Of a DNA stretch of 64,000 nt, positions 1 to 12,164 are shown piece by piece (the first letter of the stretch is position 1; each line of letters begins with the position of its first letter). Source of the stretch: Edaphochlamys debaryana (lineage: Eukaryota; Chlorophyta; Chlorophyceae; Chlamydomonadales); assembly GCA_016858145.1 (NCBI GenBank), contig JAEHOE010000001.1:434001-498000 (forward strand), written 5' to 3'. Made by a program: the position numbers and the translations under genes. The notes beneath the pieces were generated by a model that saw only the letters and a program-made list of their open reading frames with translations, was not told the origin of the DNA and did no database searches.

Positions 1-432
1 TGGTTAGGGCGGTGGCGGAGGCCGCTCTGCCCCTGGGCGGCGCGGCTGACGGCGACAGCCCGGCGCAGGTCGAGGCTGTAAGCAGCAGCCTCCTCTGGTC
101 CGACGCCGCAGTGCAGGTGGGGCTTTCAGTATTGTCTGAGGCAAGAGAACCACCCGCGCTCTCCTGTCTGTCTGTGATGTCAGAGACGGGCAAGCGCCTC
201 AGCTCTCCCTGCCCCCTGCATCATTTTTGCCGTTGATCCCCAGGTGCTGGAGGCGCTGTGGGATGGCGAGGAGGAGGAGGGCGAGGCCGGTGCCCCTGCC
301 GCCGAGGCCCCGGCTGGCGGCAGCCCCGGCGGGGCGGAGGCGCGCACCGCTGCAGAGCTGGAGCGCTTGCGGTGCCTGCTGGAGACGTGGGAGGGGCTCC
401 GAGACGTGCCCAAGTCGCTGGAGCTCTACTAG
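1..432 (+). CDS. 3' end of an unrecognised protein-coding gene (two last exons)
   Basis: The gene runs in from the left edge, so only its C-terminus is visible. The penultimate exon ends at 116 (CAG|GTGGGG). An intron at 117-243 closes with CCCCAG, and the last exon (244-432) keeps the same frame to a TAG. The visible protein is acidic and Ala/Glu-rich in the middle and ends PKSLELY. A short helical stretch (AAELERLRCLLETWEGL) may be a coiled coil. I do not recognise the family and assign no function. The frame, splice signals and GC-rich third positions support real coding sequence; the upstream part must be read from the neighbouring sequence. Confidence 0.55.
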
Positions 433-466
433 GAGAAGGACGGCCCTCTGAGGGGTCCAGAGCGGA

Positions 467-850
467 GGCTGTGCGTGCAGCTTCGTAGTCGCTTGGCGCC
501 TGGGCGGAGCTGCTGTGGTGTGCCGGCATGGGTCGTGCAGGCCGCAGCTGCGACGATTCCCAAGAAGAGGCGTGTACCGGTAGCAAGCGAACGAGCGGGC
601 CCAGTGTGGGATCCTTAGCGTGTGGCGTTGGTTGTAGGCTTGTAGCCCGGGGGCGCTGCGATGTGAGGCGCCGGGATGCCTTGGTGGGGATGGCAGGGGA
701 TGGTATGCGCTGGAAGTTGTGGTCTGAGGTTGGCAGCCGGGTGTTATCAGGATGTGTTCGTGAGCCGTGGGGCGGCTGGGCCACAAGGCAGCACAGCAGG
801 GGAGAGGCTTGAATTGTGACGCGCCTGCATATGGCGTTTGACCGGTTGCA
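467..850. repeat. Imperfect direct repeat, copy A
   Basis: This stretch after the stop of the first gene resembles 1198-1750 in the same orientation. Shared blocks are the GGCTGTG-GTGCAGCTT start, a TCC/CAAGAAGAGG-GTGT block, a GGGATG-TTGGTGGGG block (also near 1332 and 1588), and an exact 21-base match (721-741 against 1641-1661) followed by a GGGGCGGCTGGG-CAAGGCAGCA block. It has no credible reading frame. It is probably an old dispersed or tandemly duplicated non-coding element. Confidence 0.55.
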
Positions 851-1197
851 GACACGCTCCTTTGCCAACATTGTCAAACCGCAGCGTGGTCATACAAGGC
901 GTCAGACGCACTATGAGATGCAGTGCTAGGTACGGCAGTTTCCTCATTGTGTGTCCATGGACGCGTCCATGGTCACGTGACAGACCCCGAGTCTGGCGTT
1001 CGCCCCAGGATGGCTTGCAAGGGAATAGCGCACATGGAGAGCATTCCGACGCTGTAGAAATGGACCGTCGTACGTTTTGTGCATGTGCAACGCTGCCGTA
1101 CGCAGGAGGCGGGACATTTGTGATAATGGTTGCACAACTTTCCCTAAGCCCCCCATGGTCGAAAGAGCTTCCCCAGCCCCAGTAGGTTGAGAGGGTC

Positions 1198-1750
1198 GGC
1201 TGTGGGTGCAGCTTGGCAGTCCCGTGGCGTGTGGGCGAAGCGCCTGTCGTCTTTGCGTATTCCATGAAGAGGTGTGTGGCGAGCAAGCAAGCCGGTGGTA
1301 GCGCTGCCGGGAGCGCTGGTGCGGGATCTGAGGCGCGGGATGTTATGGTGGGGCTGGCGGCGGGTGCCGGTATCTCGTGCTGCAATGTATGGGGTGTGAG
1401 TTTGACTGCCGGGCGGGACTGCCTGTTTCTGCTGCTCAAGCTGATGCGGCGGCAGGGCGAGGCGGGCTGGGCGAGCAATCGCGGGCTGCGTGTGGGCGGC
1501 GGGGCAGGGAGACGGGTTCCCGTCATGTTTTTGAGCGCTCTGCTGTGCCTCTTGGACTACCGGTAATGATCGTATTGCGCTGAAATGAGGTGCCACAATG
1601 TCGTGGTGGGACTGATATCGTCTACGCTCTGCAACTTGAGGGTCTGAGGTTGGCAGCCGGGCGGTATTAGAGCGGTATCTGTGAGTTGTGGAGCGGCTGG
1701 GCGGCAAGGCAGCAGGGAGGCTGGCATATGACAGCGGCAGCTTGTCTGAT
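1198..1750. repeat. Imperfect direct repeat, copy B
   Basis: This is the longer partner of 467-850. It aligns in blocks, and the extra sequence in the middle (about 1370-1590) is absent from copy A, so one copy carries an insertion or the other a deletion. The 21-base exact block lies at 1641-1661. No coding potential is convincing on either strand. Confidence 0.5.
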
Positions 1751-2467
1751 GCACGCCCAAGCTCTCCCTGAACTTGAGGCAATTGCACGAATCTCAGGCT
1801 CAAATCTGCTCAGCCAGCCAACGCTCCGTTCCCAACAATGCTAGATTACCGGAGGCAACATCGTGCATGCATTGCTGCCTAATCCTGGTCCATCCGCAAG
1901 GCCCCGAGCGCATCGGCGGCGCTTGTGCGCCCTAACGTTACCTCACGCTCTTCTGCTCTAGCGTCGCACGCCAACCTGGCCGCGGCCATCAACTCTTCGA
2001 CTAGAGCGTCACACCTCAGTCCCCCGCTGCCAAGCCCGAAGGGACTCTAACAGACAGTCGCCTGCTCTGTTGCAGCAGGGCCATCCGCATCAAGCAACCC
2101 AGTCAGCGCACTGACCATGCCCGTCTCCCCGAGTCCCCGTGCTTCGCTTGGTGGCTAACGCTGGCCAGTACTCCAACTACTCCTGCAGACCGGGCCACGT
2201 ACTCCTGCACGGCCGGCGCGGAACCCCTCCTGGTACCATACAAGCGCGGCATTGCTGGCGTCTTGAGGGACATAGCAACATGCCGCCACGTTCCTTAGCT
2301 CCCGCAACCTTCCCCGCCTGAAACACACTCTGCCTCCTCCCCGCACGCCGAGGCCTCCGCTCCCGCCCACCCCGTCCTCCAGGCACGCCGAAACCTGAAG
2401 CTGAACCTACCAACACCAACGCCCACACCCACAGCCGCTAAGCTGAGCGGCCCATTCGCGCCGCCGC
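1751..2467. other. Spacer downstream of the MFS gene
   Basis: No gene is supported here. It should hold the 3' UTR of the minus-strand transporter that ends at 2468. I see no TGTAA-type polyadenylation motif near the stop on that strand. Small open frames exist but have no splice support or recognisable product. Confidence 0.4.
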
Positions 2468-5400
2468 TCAGTGCCCATTGGCAGCCGGCACGGCCTCCTT
2501 CTGCTGTGCTTGCGCGTGCGCGTGCGCCACCGCCTGCGCCGCCGCCCCGTCCGCGGGCCCCGCGGGGGACAGGAAGGGCTCCTCCTCGGGCGCCAGGGGC
2601 AGCGCCAGCAGCCGCCGGCCCGCCAGCACGGCGGTGGCGATGGCCGGCAGCTGCAGCGCGTACAGCACCAGCCCCACCCAGGGCATGGACATGTACCTGG
2701 GCGGGGGGGGGGAGGAGGGGCCAGACACGGAAACGGGTGGTTCTCAACCCCGATCTCGGTCTCAGGCCGCAGTTTGCCCTCGCTTTCTCCCCAGGTGCTC
2801 CCCACCATGCCCAGTCATGGCGCTGCCTCGCTGCTAACATCTGCCCGCCGCCCCTTTCCCCATCCCAACGTGGAGTTCGAACACGCCCCTCGATCCCACC
2901 CACCCTGTGCCAGCCAAGCGCCAGGTGCTCCCGTCCGTACGGTTCCCCCACCCCCCCGGGTACCCCCCGCCCCCTTGCTGCCAAGTGCCAACCCTCTGCC
3001 CGCCGCCCCTCTCCTCCTGTCCCCCTGTCCCCGCCCTTTCCGGACCCCCAAACCGCGCTCTCTCTGAGCCCCCCTCCCGCCCTCCCTCAGGCTCACCTGA
3101 GCCCCGTGTACTTGGCCCCCATGGCCACCAGCACGGGCCCCACCATGCAGGCGCCCCCCGCCACCGCCCCGAACACGCCGTTGATGAAGCCCGTCACCGG
3201 CACGTAGCGCTCCAGCAGGGCCACGGCGTTGGCGTAGCCGGTGGAGTTGCCGAAGCCTGGGGGGGCCAGGGGAGAAGGAGGCAGGTGAGGGGAAGGTGAG
3301 GGAAAGGGCTCGGTTGTGTGGCCCACGCCCCTCTACCTCGGCTTGGTAAGCGAGACGCACGTGCGCCCGCTTCCTTTTTCGAGGTGGCTTCCCAAGCCAG
3401 GGTTAGTTGTGGCCTGCGCTCCTCGCCTGATGGCTGCCCGCCTTGTCCGTAGCTCCCCAAGCAAAGGGGTACCGCCTACTCTGCCTACGCAGCGCCGAGT
3501 ACCCGAGGCTCGCTCCGACGGCACGTCCCTGGCCTTCTGTTTCCCACCCCGTGACGCCTCCCCCCGGCCCCCCGCTCACCCGTCAGCGCTGCCACCGCCA
3601 GCACCAGCCCCCTGCTCAGCCCCTGCCGCCCCACCGCCAGCGGCAGTGCGCAGCCCAGCAGCGAGAAGGGCACGGAGCCCAGCAGCAGCGTCAGGGGGGT
3701 GGTGGCGTGGGACACAGCGGCCTGGGGGCGGGAGGGTGGGGGAGGGAGAGGGACAGGAGCCAGGAGGGAGTCAGCGCCAGAGCCAGAGGGCTCGCGCCGG
3801 GCGTTGGCTGCTCCAAGCCTGGCGGCTTCACCCCGTCTTACCCGCGCCAGCCCCGCTGTCCCGCCCCTCAGCTCACCACCCTTGCCGTCCTTGCCCCCAC
3901 GCACACACCCTGGCCACCCCGCGCCCCACCGCCCCTGCTTCACCCTCCCTCCCCTGTCCCCTGTCCCCCGCCCCTCCCCTCCCTCCCCCCTCCGGCCCTC
4001 CCCCCGCCACCCACCGCCAGCACGCGCCCCACTGTGAAGGCGCCCCAGAAGGCGCTGTTGGCGGCCGCCGCCGCGGCGTCGCTGCTGCCCGCCTCGCGCA
4101 CCGAGAAGGTGTAGATCCAGTTCCCAATGGCCGTCTCCGCGCCCGTGGTCAGGAAGACCAGGATGACGACTGCGGTGGTGGTGAGGAGCTCCAGGGTGCG
4201 GGAGGAGTGGTGGGGCATGCCCGAGGCTCCATCGCCGTTGGCCCCAGCGGGGCGCTGCGGCGAGGCGACGAAGAGGAAGGGCAGCGCCGAGGCGGCGGCC
4301 AGGGCCCCCACGCAGTAGAAGACGGCCAGGGGGGTGCCGGCGTAGAACTTGCAGGCCTGGGGGCGGGGGTGAGGAGGGCGGATGCAGGGAGGGAGGGGTG
4401 GGTGCGGTGGGGTGGGGTGAGGGAGGGAGGAGTGGGTGGGGCGCGAGAGGCTGAGACCTCCAGAGCCCTGTCAGCCGCTGCAAGAAGAAAGCAGTCAGCA
4501 GCGTAGCGCCCACCCTGCCCCTGGCAGCGTATGGTATCGCAGAGGCGCATCCACCCTGACCTGCCCCTTGCCAGTCCCAGCCTGCCCCAGCCCGCCCCCC
4601 TCCCCTGCCCTCCCCGCCTCCCTCCTCTGCCACACGCCCCTCCTCTGCCCCACCTGCGCGCCCAGCGGTATGAAGAAGGACCCCAGCCCGAACATGGCCA
4701 GCACCAGGTTGATGCCGGGGCCCGCGCGCTTGGGGAACATCCAGGCCAGGGACGTGAACACGGCCGAGTTGGTGAAGTTGTAGGAGAAGCACACCACGAA
4801 GTAGAGCGCCGTGAGGGACCACACGGAGGGCATGAGGGGCACCAGCGTGAAGCCGATGGCCTGGGGGCGGATGGAGGGGTGGGTGGGTGGAGGGGAGGGT
4901 GGAGGGCGGGTGGAGGGCAGGTGGAGGGGCGGGTGGAGGGCTGGGTGGGGGGTGGGGAGGAGTGGGGATGGGGGCGGGGAGGGAGAGGTGGAGGGGTGGG
5001 GCAGTTGACGGGCCTGCTCGTGGCAGCCGTGCGGAGGCGTGACGGCATGCTGAGCCGTCGGGGGCACTAGCGTAGGTCAATAGCTCGATAGCACAGCCCA
5101 GGCGGCCTGGCGGCGTCTCACCTCTACTAGCAACGAGCCGATCAGCACGTGGTGCGTGGGGATACGGTCCACGAGCCAGCCCGAGGGCGTGCCGCTGACG
5201 ATGCAGCTGACGCCCAACGCCGTGAACAGCGGGCTCAGGTCCGGCTCTTCCACGCCTAACCGTTCTGCCAGGGCGGCGATGGTCGGCCCCAGGATGCTGA
5301 CTTGCGAGCCGAAAACGATGAAGCTCATAGAGTAGCCGATCAGGCAGATGGCGAGGTACCGCCCGGCAGACTTCTTCTCCTCCTCCGTCTGCTGAGCCTG

Positions 5401-5508
5401 CTCCTCATCTGCCACGGTTGGTGCTGTGTGATGATGCTGGTTCCATAGGTCGTCGACGCCGCTTTGGCTGAAGCGGCCGACGGCTCGTGCCGCGACGGGT
5501 GAAAGCAT
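2468..5508 (-). CDS. Major facilitator superfamily transporter (MFSD4/FucP-like)
   Basis: Six exons give a 488-residue membrane protein: 5508-5122, 4860-4654, 4356-4015, 3721-3580, 3256-3097 and 2696-2468. All introns are GT-AG and the phases close. Exon 1 has a polar N-terminus, then a helix from about residue 46 and an MFS motif-A-like loop (GTPSGWLVDRIPTH) between helices 2 and 3. Exons 2-5 encode further hydrophobic helices. Exon 3 has a GAETAIGNWIYTF segment that recalls the MFSD4/fucose-permease branch, which moves sugars with protons in characterised members; the substrate here is unknown. The tail is Ala/Gln-rich. The start is the first ATG of the open frame. It is divergent from the GTPase gene. 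Family call is firm, subfamily tentative. Confidence 0.85.
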
Positions 5509-6476
5509 GGTTGCTGGGCGCGCCGGCTTCGCGCGCTTCTCTGTGCCCTAAAAGCTATAACGGTGGTGTCAGCGACGACTGGTGTGCGTGGTGGGTGGTG
5601 GGTGGGCCAGGTGCAGAAGCCCTTCTCCGCGCTAAACAGCCTTGCACGCGACGGGTGGGTAGGCAACGCTTCTATGCAGCTAATCGTGTGAGTGTCACAC
5701 TGTGGTTGTTCTGGCTCGCGCGGGGACGCCGTCGCCGCAGCGCATTGCAAAACGTGCGCTTGAGAACGTGCCCAATGGACAAAAGCGCCCTCGTGCGTGC
5801 GAGCCAGACCAATGATGCCAGCCTCTTCTACTTCACAGGTACATCACTGATGTCGGGTTGGCAGCGTGTTGCGACATAAGCTTGCACGTCGTGAGCATGC
5901 CATCTGCTGCAAGTTTCAGGTGGCGCCTCCCAGAGCTGCCGGGAGAGCTGGATTTAGTCGCCCGTGGTTATGCGGGGGGACTCTGGCTTTCGTGGGGGGC
6001 GGTTGGGGTGGGCGATGGGCCTGGACAGGGACTCCGTGCCCAGCCGAGAGCCAAGGGGATCACTGCATGATTATACGTGTGGGGAAAAGCGAGGGAGGGG
6101 CCTGAGCCGACGGTTGTGGGGGAGGGGGGCCCGCATTCTGGGCGGGGGCTTCGAGAGGGTACGTGGCATGACAGCTCGGCGGTCGCCGACGGAAGGACTT
6201 CGTCGCTGGTGCCTTGACCTCCATTGCTTCCTGCACACACATTCACCGCGTCCGTATCACTTGCTCTACGCTTGGCGGCACTGCCGCGAGCTGGGCGTCG
6301 AGCGGGCTGCGCGCAGCTCGCCCGTGCCGGGGCCCACTTCCAATCCATTTATATCAGATTGCTCACAGTCTTCATACACGTTAAACACACAAACAGGCTC
6401 TGCTCACGCAAGCGCTTTCAGACTTGCACACATCCGACAGCTCAAAACGGCAACAGAGCGCAACTCGGAGCTCAGA
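5509..6476. promoter_or_regulatory. Divergent intergenic region between MFS and GBP genes
   Basis: This 968-base gap separates two start codons that point away from each other, so it should contain both promoters and 5' UTRs. Base composition is clearly less GC-rich than the flanking genes. An open frame from 5964 runs into the GTPase exon, but it has no good start context and the conserved protein begins at 6477, so I treat it as untranslated. Confidence 0.5.
6348..6355 (+). promoter_or_regulatory. TATA-like box upstream of the GBP-like gene
   Basis: TTTATATC lies in an AT-rich patch 121 bases before the ATG at 6477. The spacing fits a core promoter with a short 5' UTR. This is a motif match only. 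Confidence 0.3.
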
Positions 6477-9400
6477 ATGGCTCAGGGCAACTCGGAGCCG
6501 CGCGAGCGCACCGTACAGCAGGGGCGGCCGCTGCAGCTCGTGCAGCAAGATGAGACGACCGGCGAATGGAAACTGGGCGAAGAGGCCATGGCCGCGCTCA
6601 CGCGCATCAAGGCCCCAATCGCCGTCATATCGGTGTGCGGACGAGGTGCGTTGAGGGCGTGCGTGTTTGAGCACGGAGGGGAGGGGGCAGGGCGAGCGGG
6701 CAGGGGGGGGGTAGGTGAGGGGAAGGGGGGGCCTGTCGGTTGGTTGCGAGCCCCACAGTGCTCGAGTCCCTGAGACTCTGAGCCCCAGGTGCCATCTCAG
6801 TACTGCATCTCAACTTGGGGCTCACTAGGGTCCCAGAGTAAACCCCTGAGTCTCTGACTGCCTGTGGACCCGGCCCTCGGCCCTCTGCCTGCACGTGTGC
6901 CCCACAGCCCGTACGGGGAAGTCGTACATCCTCAACCAGCTCCTGGGGACTTCAGCGGGCTTTGAGGTTGCCGCCAGCTATCGCCCCTGCACGAAGGGTG
7001 AGTTTCGGGGGCAGATCCCTAGGTCCAAGCCTATGCCACCGTCTGCAGTAGCTTGAAGCAGCTGCAGAGTACAGACTTTTGCTCCTCACCACCACCTCCC
7101 CTCCTCGTATCCCCCAGGGCTGTGGATGTGGTCCCAACCCATCCGCCGCACCGCTCTGGATGGTAGCAACTACTACCTGGTACGTCGGCTGGGGGGGGAC
7201 GAGGGAGTGGGGGCGCTTGACTCCAAGCCCCATCAGTCGGGGCCTAAGCGCTGGGACTGGGCACAAGGCAGCTGACGTGGGCGGATATCTCCGGTATTCC
7301 CTCCCAGTGTACGGACGAAGTCATCCTCCCGGATGTCGATTGTGGCCGTGTGCCCCCTCACATCGACGTCTCCCTGACGCCTCGCCTGCCCGCGCACCCG
7401 CCTGCCTCCCCCAGGTGCTCCTGGACACGGAGGGCATCGACGCCTACAACCAGACCACGCAGGACGGCGTGTCGCTGTTCAGCCTGGCGGTGCTGCTGTC
7501 CTCCCTCTTCGTGTTCAACCAGGTGGGGGCGGGGGGAGGGGCGGCGGCAGGGGGTGGCGAGGCGCGGAGGCAACGCCCTGGAGGCAATCTGGCTAGTTCG
7601 AAGCCGTCAAGAGGTGCACACCGCGTGTGCTATGCTAACCGTGTGCGGGTTTAGGGCTAACAGCACCCCTCCTCACGCCATGCCGACCCACATCGCTCCC
7701 ACCCGACCCCCCACACCGACCCAGATGGGCGGCATCGACGAGGCCGCCCTGGACCGCCTGGCGCTGGTCACGGAGCTCACCCGCCGCATCCGCGTGCGCA
7801 GCAGCGGCGGACCGGGGGGCTCAGGAGCAGGACGGGGCAGCAGCGGGGGCAGCGGCGGCGGCTGGGGCGCGGGCGGCGGCGGCGATGCGGCAACGAACGG
7901 GGCGGCGGGCAACGGCAAGGCCAAGGGCAAGGGCGACAAGGGGCCAAAGGGAGACAAGGGCGCCGGAGCGAGGGCAGATGAAGGTGCGGGGGGCAGGGGC
8001 AAGGGCAGCCCTGCGCGGGTGGACAGCAGGGTGAGGCCCGAGCGGGGCCCGGGCGGGCCTGGTGGGGGCCCACCTTGCCTTCGTATGCACGATGCCGCTG
8101 GCCTCCCCGCCGACAGCGACCGCTCCTCCTCCTATAATCCGCCGCCCCCCTCGCGCCCCCCAGCCCCTGTGCTTGAGGACGTGTCGGCGCTGGCCGAGTT
8201 CACCCCCTCCTTCATGTGGCTGCTGCGGGACTTCTACTACGACCTGGAGGCGGACGGAGTGCGGGTGAGGCGGGGGGGTGAGGGTTTGGGGGGGGCAAGG
8301 CGGGAGAGAGGGGGACGGGCTGGCGGCGGCTGGTACGCACTGTGAGCGCCCTGCTGTCGCCTCCTCACTGTGCTGCCCCTGCACCTGCCGCTGCCCCTGC
8401 CCCGCAGCAATCCCCTCGGGACTACCTGGAGACGGCGCTCATGCCCACCGCCGGCAAAGGCCCCGCAGTGGAGGCCAAGAACATGGTGAGCCGCGACAGG
8501 GAGAGGACAGGAGCCCGGGCTTGCTCCGGCGCCCTCGTGGTGGCCTTTTCCGCTGCCTTCCCCAGCTGCGTGTCGGCGTCCTCACCCCCTCCTGCACCTT
8601 CCCTTGCGCCGCCCCCAACCGCCCTAACCGCCACCCCAACCGCCCTAACCGCTACCCCCAGATCCGTGAGTCCATCAAGGCGCTCTTTCCCGACCGCGAC
8701 TGCGCCACCCTGGTGCGGCCCGTGTCGGACGAGGCGGCGCTGCGGGCGCTGGGCTCCCTGCCGCAGGAGCAGCTGAGGCCCGAGTTCGTGCAGGTGCGCA
8801 AGGGGGGCTGGGGCGCGGGGGCAGGGCCGGTGGCGTAGCCGTGGGGTGGGTGGTTGGGGGCAGTCAAGGTGCCGCGGGCGGCGAGGGTACGTGCGGTTCC
8901 CATGGCCGGCTGGCGCGGGGTGGTTGAACTGTCTAACCCGTCTAACCGGTCTTCACACCTGCCCCCTTCCACTCTCCCTCCGTGCAGGGCGTGGAGCGAC
9001 TGACAGCCACCCTGCACGCTCGCGCCCAGCCCAAGCGGTGAGCCCCGGGGCGGCGCAAGCTCCCTGCTTGGCCAGCTTACTTCCGCACGAACTCCAGCCT
9101 GGCCAGTTGCTTGTCCTTCAGACCCTCTCTTCTCTCGTGCACGTACGCGCCAACCCCACCCAGCTGCTGCCCTGTCCTCCCCACAAATCACCCGTCTCCT
9201 CCCTCCCCTCCCTCCCTGCAGGCTGGGCACGCAGCTGCTCACGGGGCCCCTCCTGGCGGGGCTGGCGGTGGCCTACGTCAAGGCCATCAACACGGGGGCC
9301 GTGCCCACCATCGCATCCGCCTGGCACGTGAGCGCCGGCCCGCGGGGGGATGCACGGGTGTTATGTGCCTTGGCTGGGCGCCGGGGCGTGAGCTTGGGAG

Positions 9401-10915
9401 CGGGGGGTTCATGCTTAGACCACCCACTCCACACGTCTGTTCGCTGACCCGCTGGCCCCCGTCCCCCGCAGAGCGTGGCCGAGGCCGAGTGCCGAGCCGC
9501 CTGCTATGCCGCCGAGGACGCCTACAGAGACGCCTTCAACCCCAACACGCCGCCGGACGAGCAGGCGCTATCGGAGGAGCACGCGGTGAGCTCAGACTCG
9601 CATTGTAGTGCCCAAGGCCCCCTGCCCCGCTGCCCTGCTGCACGCCCGCCCTCCGCTTCTTTCTCCCAGCCCCCGCACCAACCATCCGCGCCCCACTGCG
9701 CACAGCTCCCGCCTTGCATCTTCCCACACCCCTCCTTTAACGCTATTCCCGCATTGACCCCCCGCCCTGTCCCCCACTCCGTGCCCCTGTCCCCAGCGCG
9801 CCCTGGCAGCAGCCGACCGCGCCTTCAAGGAGCGGGCCGTGGGCGACCCGGGGCTGCAGGCGCGGTTCGCGCAGCGCTACGTGGCGGCGTGCGGCCTAGC
9901 CTTCGAGGCGGTGCGCGAGCGGCGGCTGGCGGCGGCCGCGGAGGCGCTGGAGCGGCAGCTGCAGGAGCTGGCGTCACAGCTGCACGCGGTAGGACGGGGG
10001 TGGGGTGCGGTGGGGTGGAGTGGGGGCGCGGCACGCTGGAGCCGGTGTTGTGATGGCTGAGGAGGGCGGTAGGGGAGGGACGCTTTTGGTGATGTGGCAG
10101 TGGCTGTGGCGTCCACCTGTACCGCGCTCGTGTCTTGACCTGGTCTGGGCCCCCACCGCCCCTGCAGGAGGCCCGGGGTGCGGACATGGACTTCGCTCGC
10201 ATCGCTGCCAGCGTGGAGGCGGGCATATCGGGCGTGGTGCGGAGCACGGTGCGTGCGGGCGTGGGCGAGCGTGTGTTTTGTGGGGCCGGGGCTGTGAAGC
10301 GTACAGCTGCCTTGCCCGGGGCTTGCTTGGGTTGCTGCGAACCACCCCACCGCACACACAGCGCCAGCCCCTGCCCTGCTGACGTGTGTCTGCTCCGCGC
10401 GTGCAGGTGGGCACCGCTCGCTGGCCGCGGCTGCTCAACTTCTGCCACGCGCAGTACGCGGCGCTGGGGTGCGACCTGGCGGAGCGCCAGGCGGCAGCAG
10501 CGGCGTTCGAGGCGCAGCGGCGGGAGCTGGAGGGGCGGGCGCAGGCGGCGGAGTTCGACCGGCTGCGGAGGGACAACGAGGACCTGCAGGTGCGTACGGC
10601 TTGACGCCTGGTCCGCAGTTGCACTTGATGCCCGCCCCCCGCACGTGCACGCACCTGCCGCCGCACCCACGGCGTACAGCACGTATGCGCACTCGGCCGC
10701 CCTACAGCCGGTCCTATTGCAACAGGATTTGCAAACCCCAACTCGTTTGCTCCCCTCCACCCCAGGCCAAGCTGGCGGCAGCCACTCGGCGCGCTGACGA
10801 GGCGGTGGCGGCCCGGGAGGCCCTGGCGCTGAGCGGGGCAGCGGGCAAGGGCGGCCGGAAGGGGGGCGGCTGGGACGACGAGCCGCGCCGGGCTGTGGGG
10901 TGCTTCGGGTTCTAG
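6477..10915 (+). CDS. Guanylate-binding-protein-like large GTPase
   Basis: Fifteen exons encode 624 residues: 6477-6645, 6908-6997, 7118-7179, 7415-7522, 7725-7983, 8164-8264, 8408-8485, 8662-8793, 8988-9037, 9222-9327, 9472-9585, 9797-9988, 10168-10248, 10407-10589 and 10766-10915. The GB1/RHD3-type GTPase domain shows a P-loop GRARTGKS (55-62), a switch Thr in RPCTKG, DTEG (111-114) and the LRD motif (250-252) that replaces NKxD in this family. A Gly/Ser/Lys-rich insert sits between DTEG and LRD. The C-terminal half is helical (NMIRESIKALFPDRDC, then Ala/Glu/Arg-rich helices and a coiled coil), as in GBPs. Members hydrolyse GTP and often act on membranes; the ending GCFGF has no CaaX box. 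The role in algae is unknown. Confidence 0.88.
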
Positions 10916-12164
10916 GGGGAGCGCGTTGGTGCCCGGGAGGCCGGATGGGGTGGGTTGGGGTGGGGTGGGGGCTGAGCGAGGAGAGGGCTGGGAGAAATGC
11001 CGAGAGGGGTGGGGAGTGGGGTCTGCAGAGAGCGAGAACGCAAGCGCGGGCGGATGAGGCATGGCAGGATGGCGGGGCGTTGCAGGCGGAGGCGCGGGGC
11101 TGCGCGTGATCTTGAAAGGTGGCTCCCCTATGCTTGGGTCCGGCGGGCAGCCACGCTTGTTAATTGCGTTGGACCCGTGGTCACTTCTGGTCCAGCACTC
11201 TGCGTGCACAACACAGGCAGTGAAGAGCGTTGAAGGTAGCCACCCTACCGTTAGGCAGCCACCCTTGTCGAGCTGCCGTGGCCGGTCACTGCCGGGCCAG
11301 CCAATTGGCACACACAACAGTTGCTTTATACAACGAGCTTCTTACAATTTGCAGGCTCGGGTCCACTCAAACATGCACCAGTGTGCGGCGTTCCGACATC
11401 GAGCGGATAACAGCTCCGCTCGACAGCCCTCCGTCGATCGCCGCCCCGAAATGCTGCCCCATGCATACACGCCCCCTGCTGCCGCTGGCGCCCAGCCGTC
11501 TGGCGCCCCTACCCCCGCCAACACTAGGCAGGGGCCCACCCACAAACGGCAGCTTTCAAGGCCCACTCGCATGCCTCCAGCGCCCACCCTGATGGGAAAC
11601 AAGCCCTGGGGGGGAAAAAAATAAGAAGAGGCCGCACCCTGGCGGCCGCAAACGCTGCGAGACGTCCTTACTATCCTGTGTTAGTAAAGCGCTTCTTCGC
11701 TGGCTGCGGTACCCAGGACGACCTGACTTTCCCGCGGCGCCATGGGCGTTCCACGGACGACCAACCACCTTTTGACCACCAACCCGACAAAAAGCCGCCA
11801 CATCCTCTAAATCCAGTTCGCCGCTCAGGGACAGCCCGTGCTGCTGCTACATCCCGCACAAAACACTGGCACCAAACCACCACGCCCGCGTGCCGACCGA
11901 GACCCAACCCGCATGCCGCTCCTCATTCGAACTTGTGCACCCACCCACCAGTCCCCAGGCCACAACAGGCAACACCAAGTGCGATGCTGGGCCAACGAAA
12001 CGTCCTCCGCGCCGACACTACCGGCGCGAGTACTGCTGCTGTAGCTGCCTCTCGAGCGTGCCCTGCGTCCCTCCAATGACCTCTCTCTCCTCGAGAGCCC
12101 CGCCGCGCCGAGCCACTGTTACTACACCGGGCCGCTAGGGGCAGCAGAGGATGCTGCCTGGCGA
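10916..12164. other. Spacer between convergent GBP-like and DUF1997 genes
   Basis: The region should hold both 3' UTRs. No open frame is convincing. A TTACA at about 11345 reads TGTAA on the minus strand and could be a distant polyadenylation signal for the DUF1997 gene, about 820 bases past its stop. That is long, so the assignment is weak. Confidence 0.35.

Noticed and set aside
5964..6773. N-terminal extension of the GBP-like protein from an upstream start
   Set aside because: The upstream part has no conserved sequence, includes the TATA-like patch, and the family similarity begins after the ATG at 6477.
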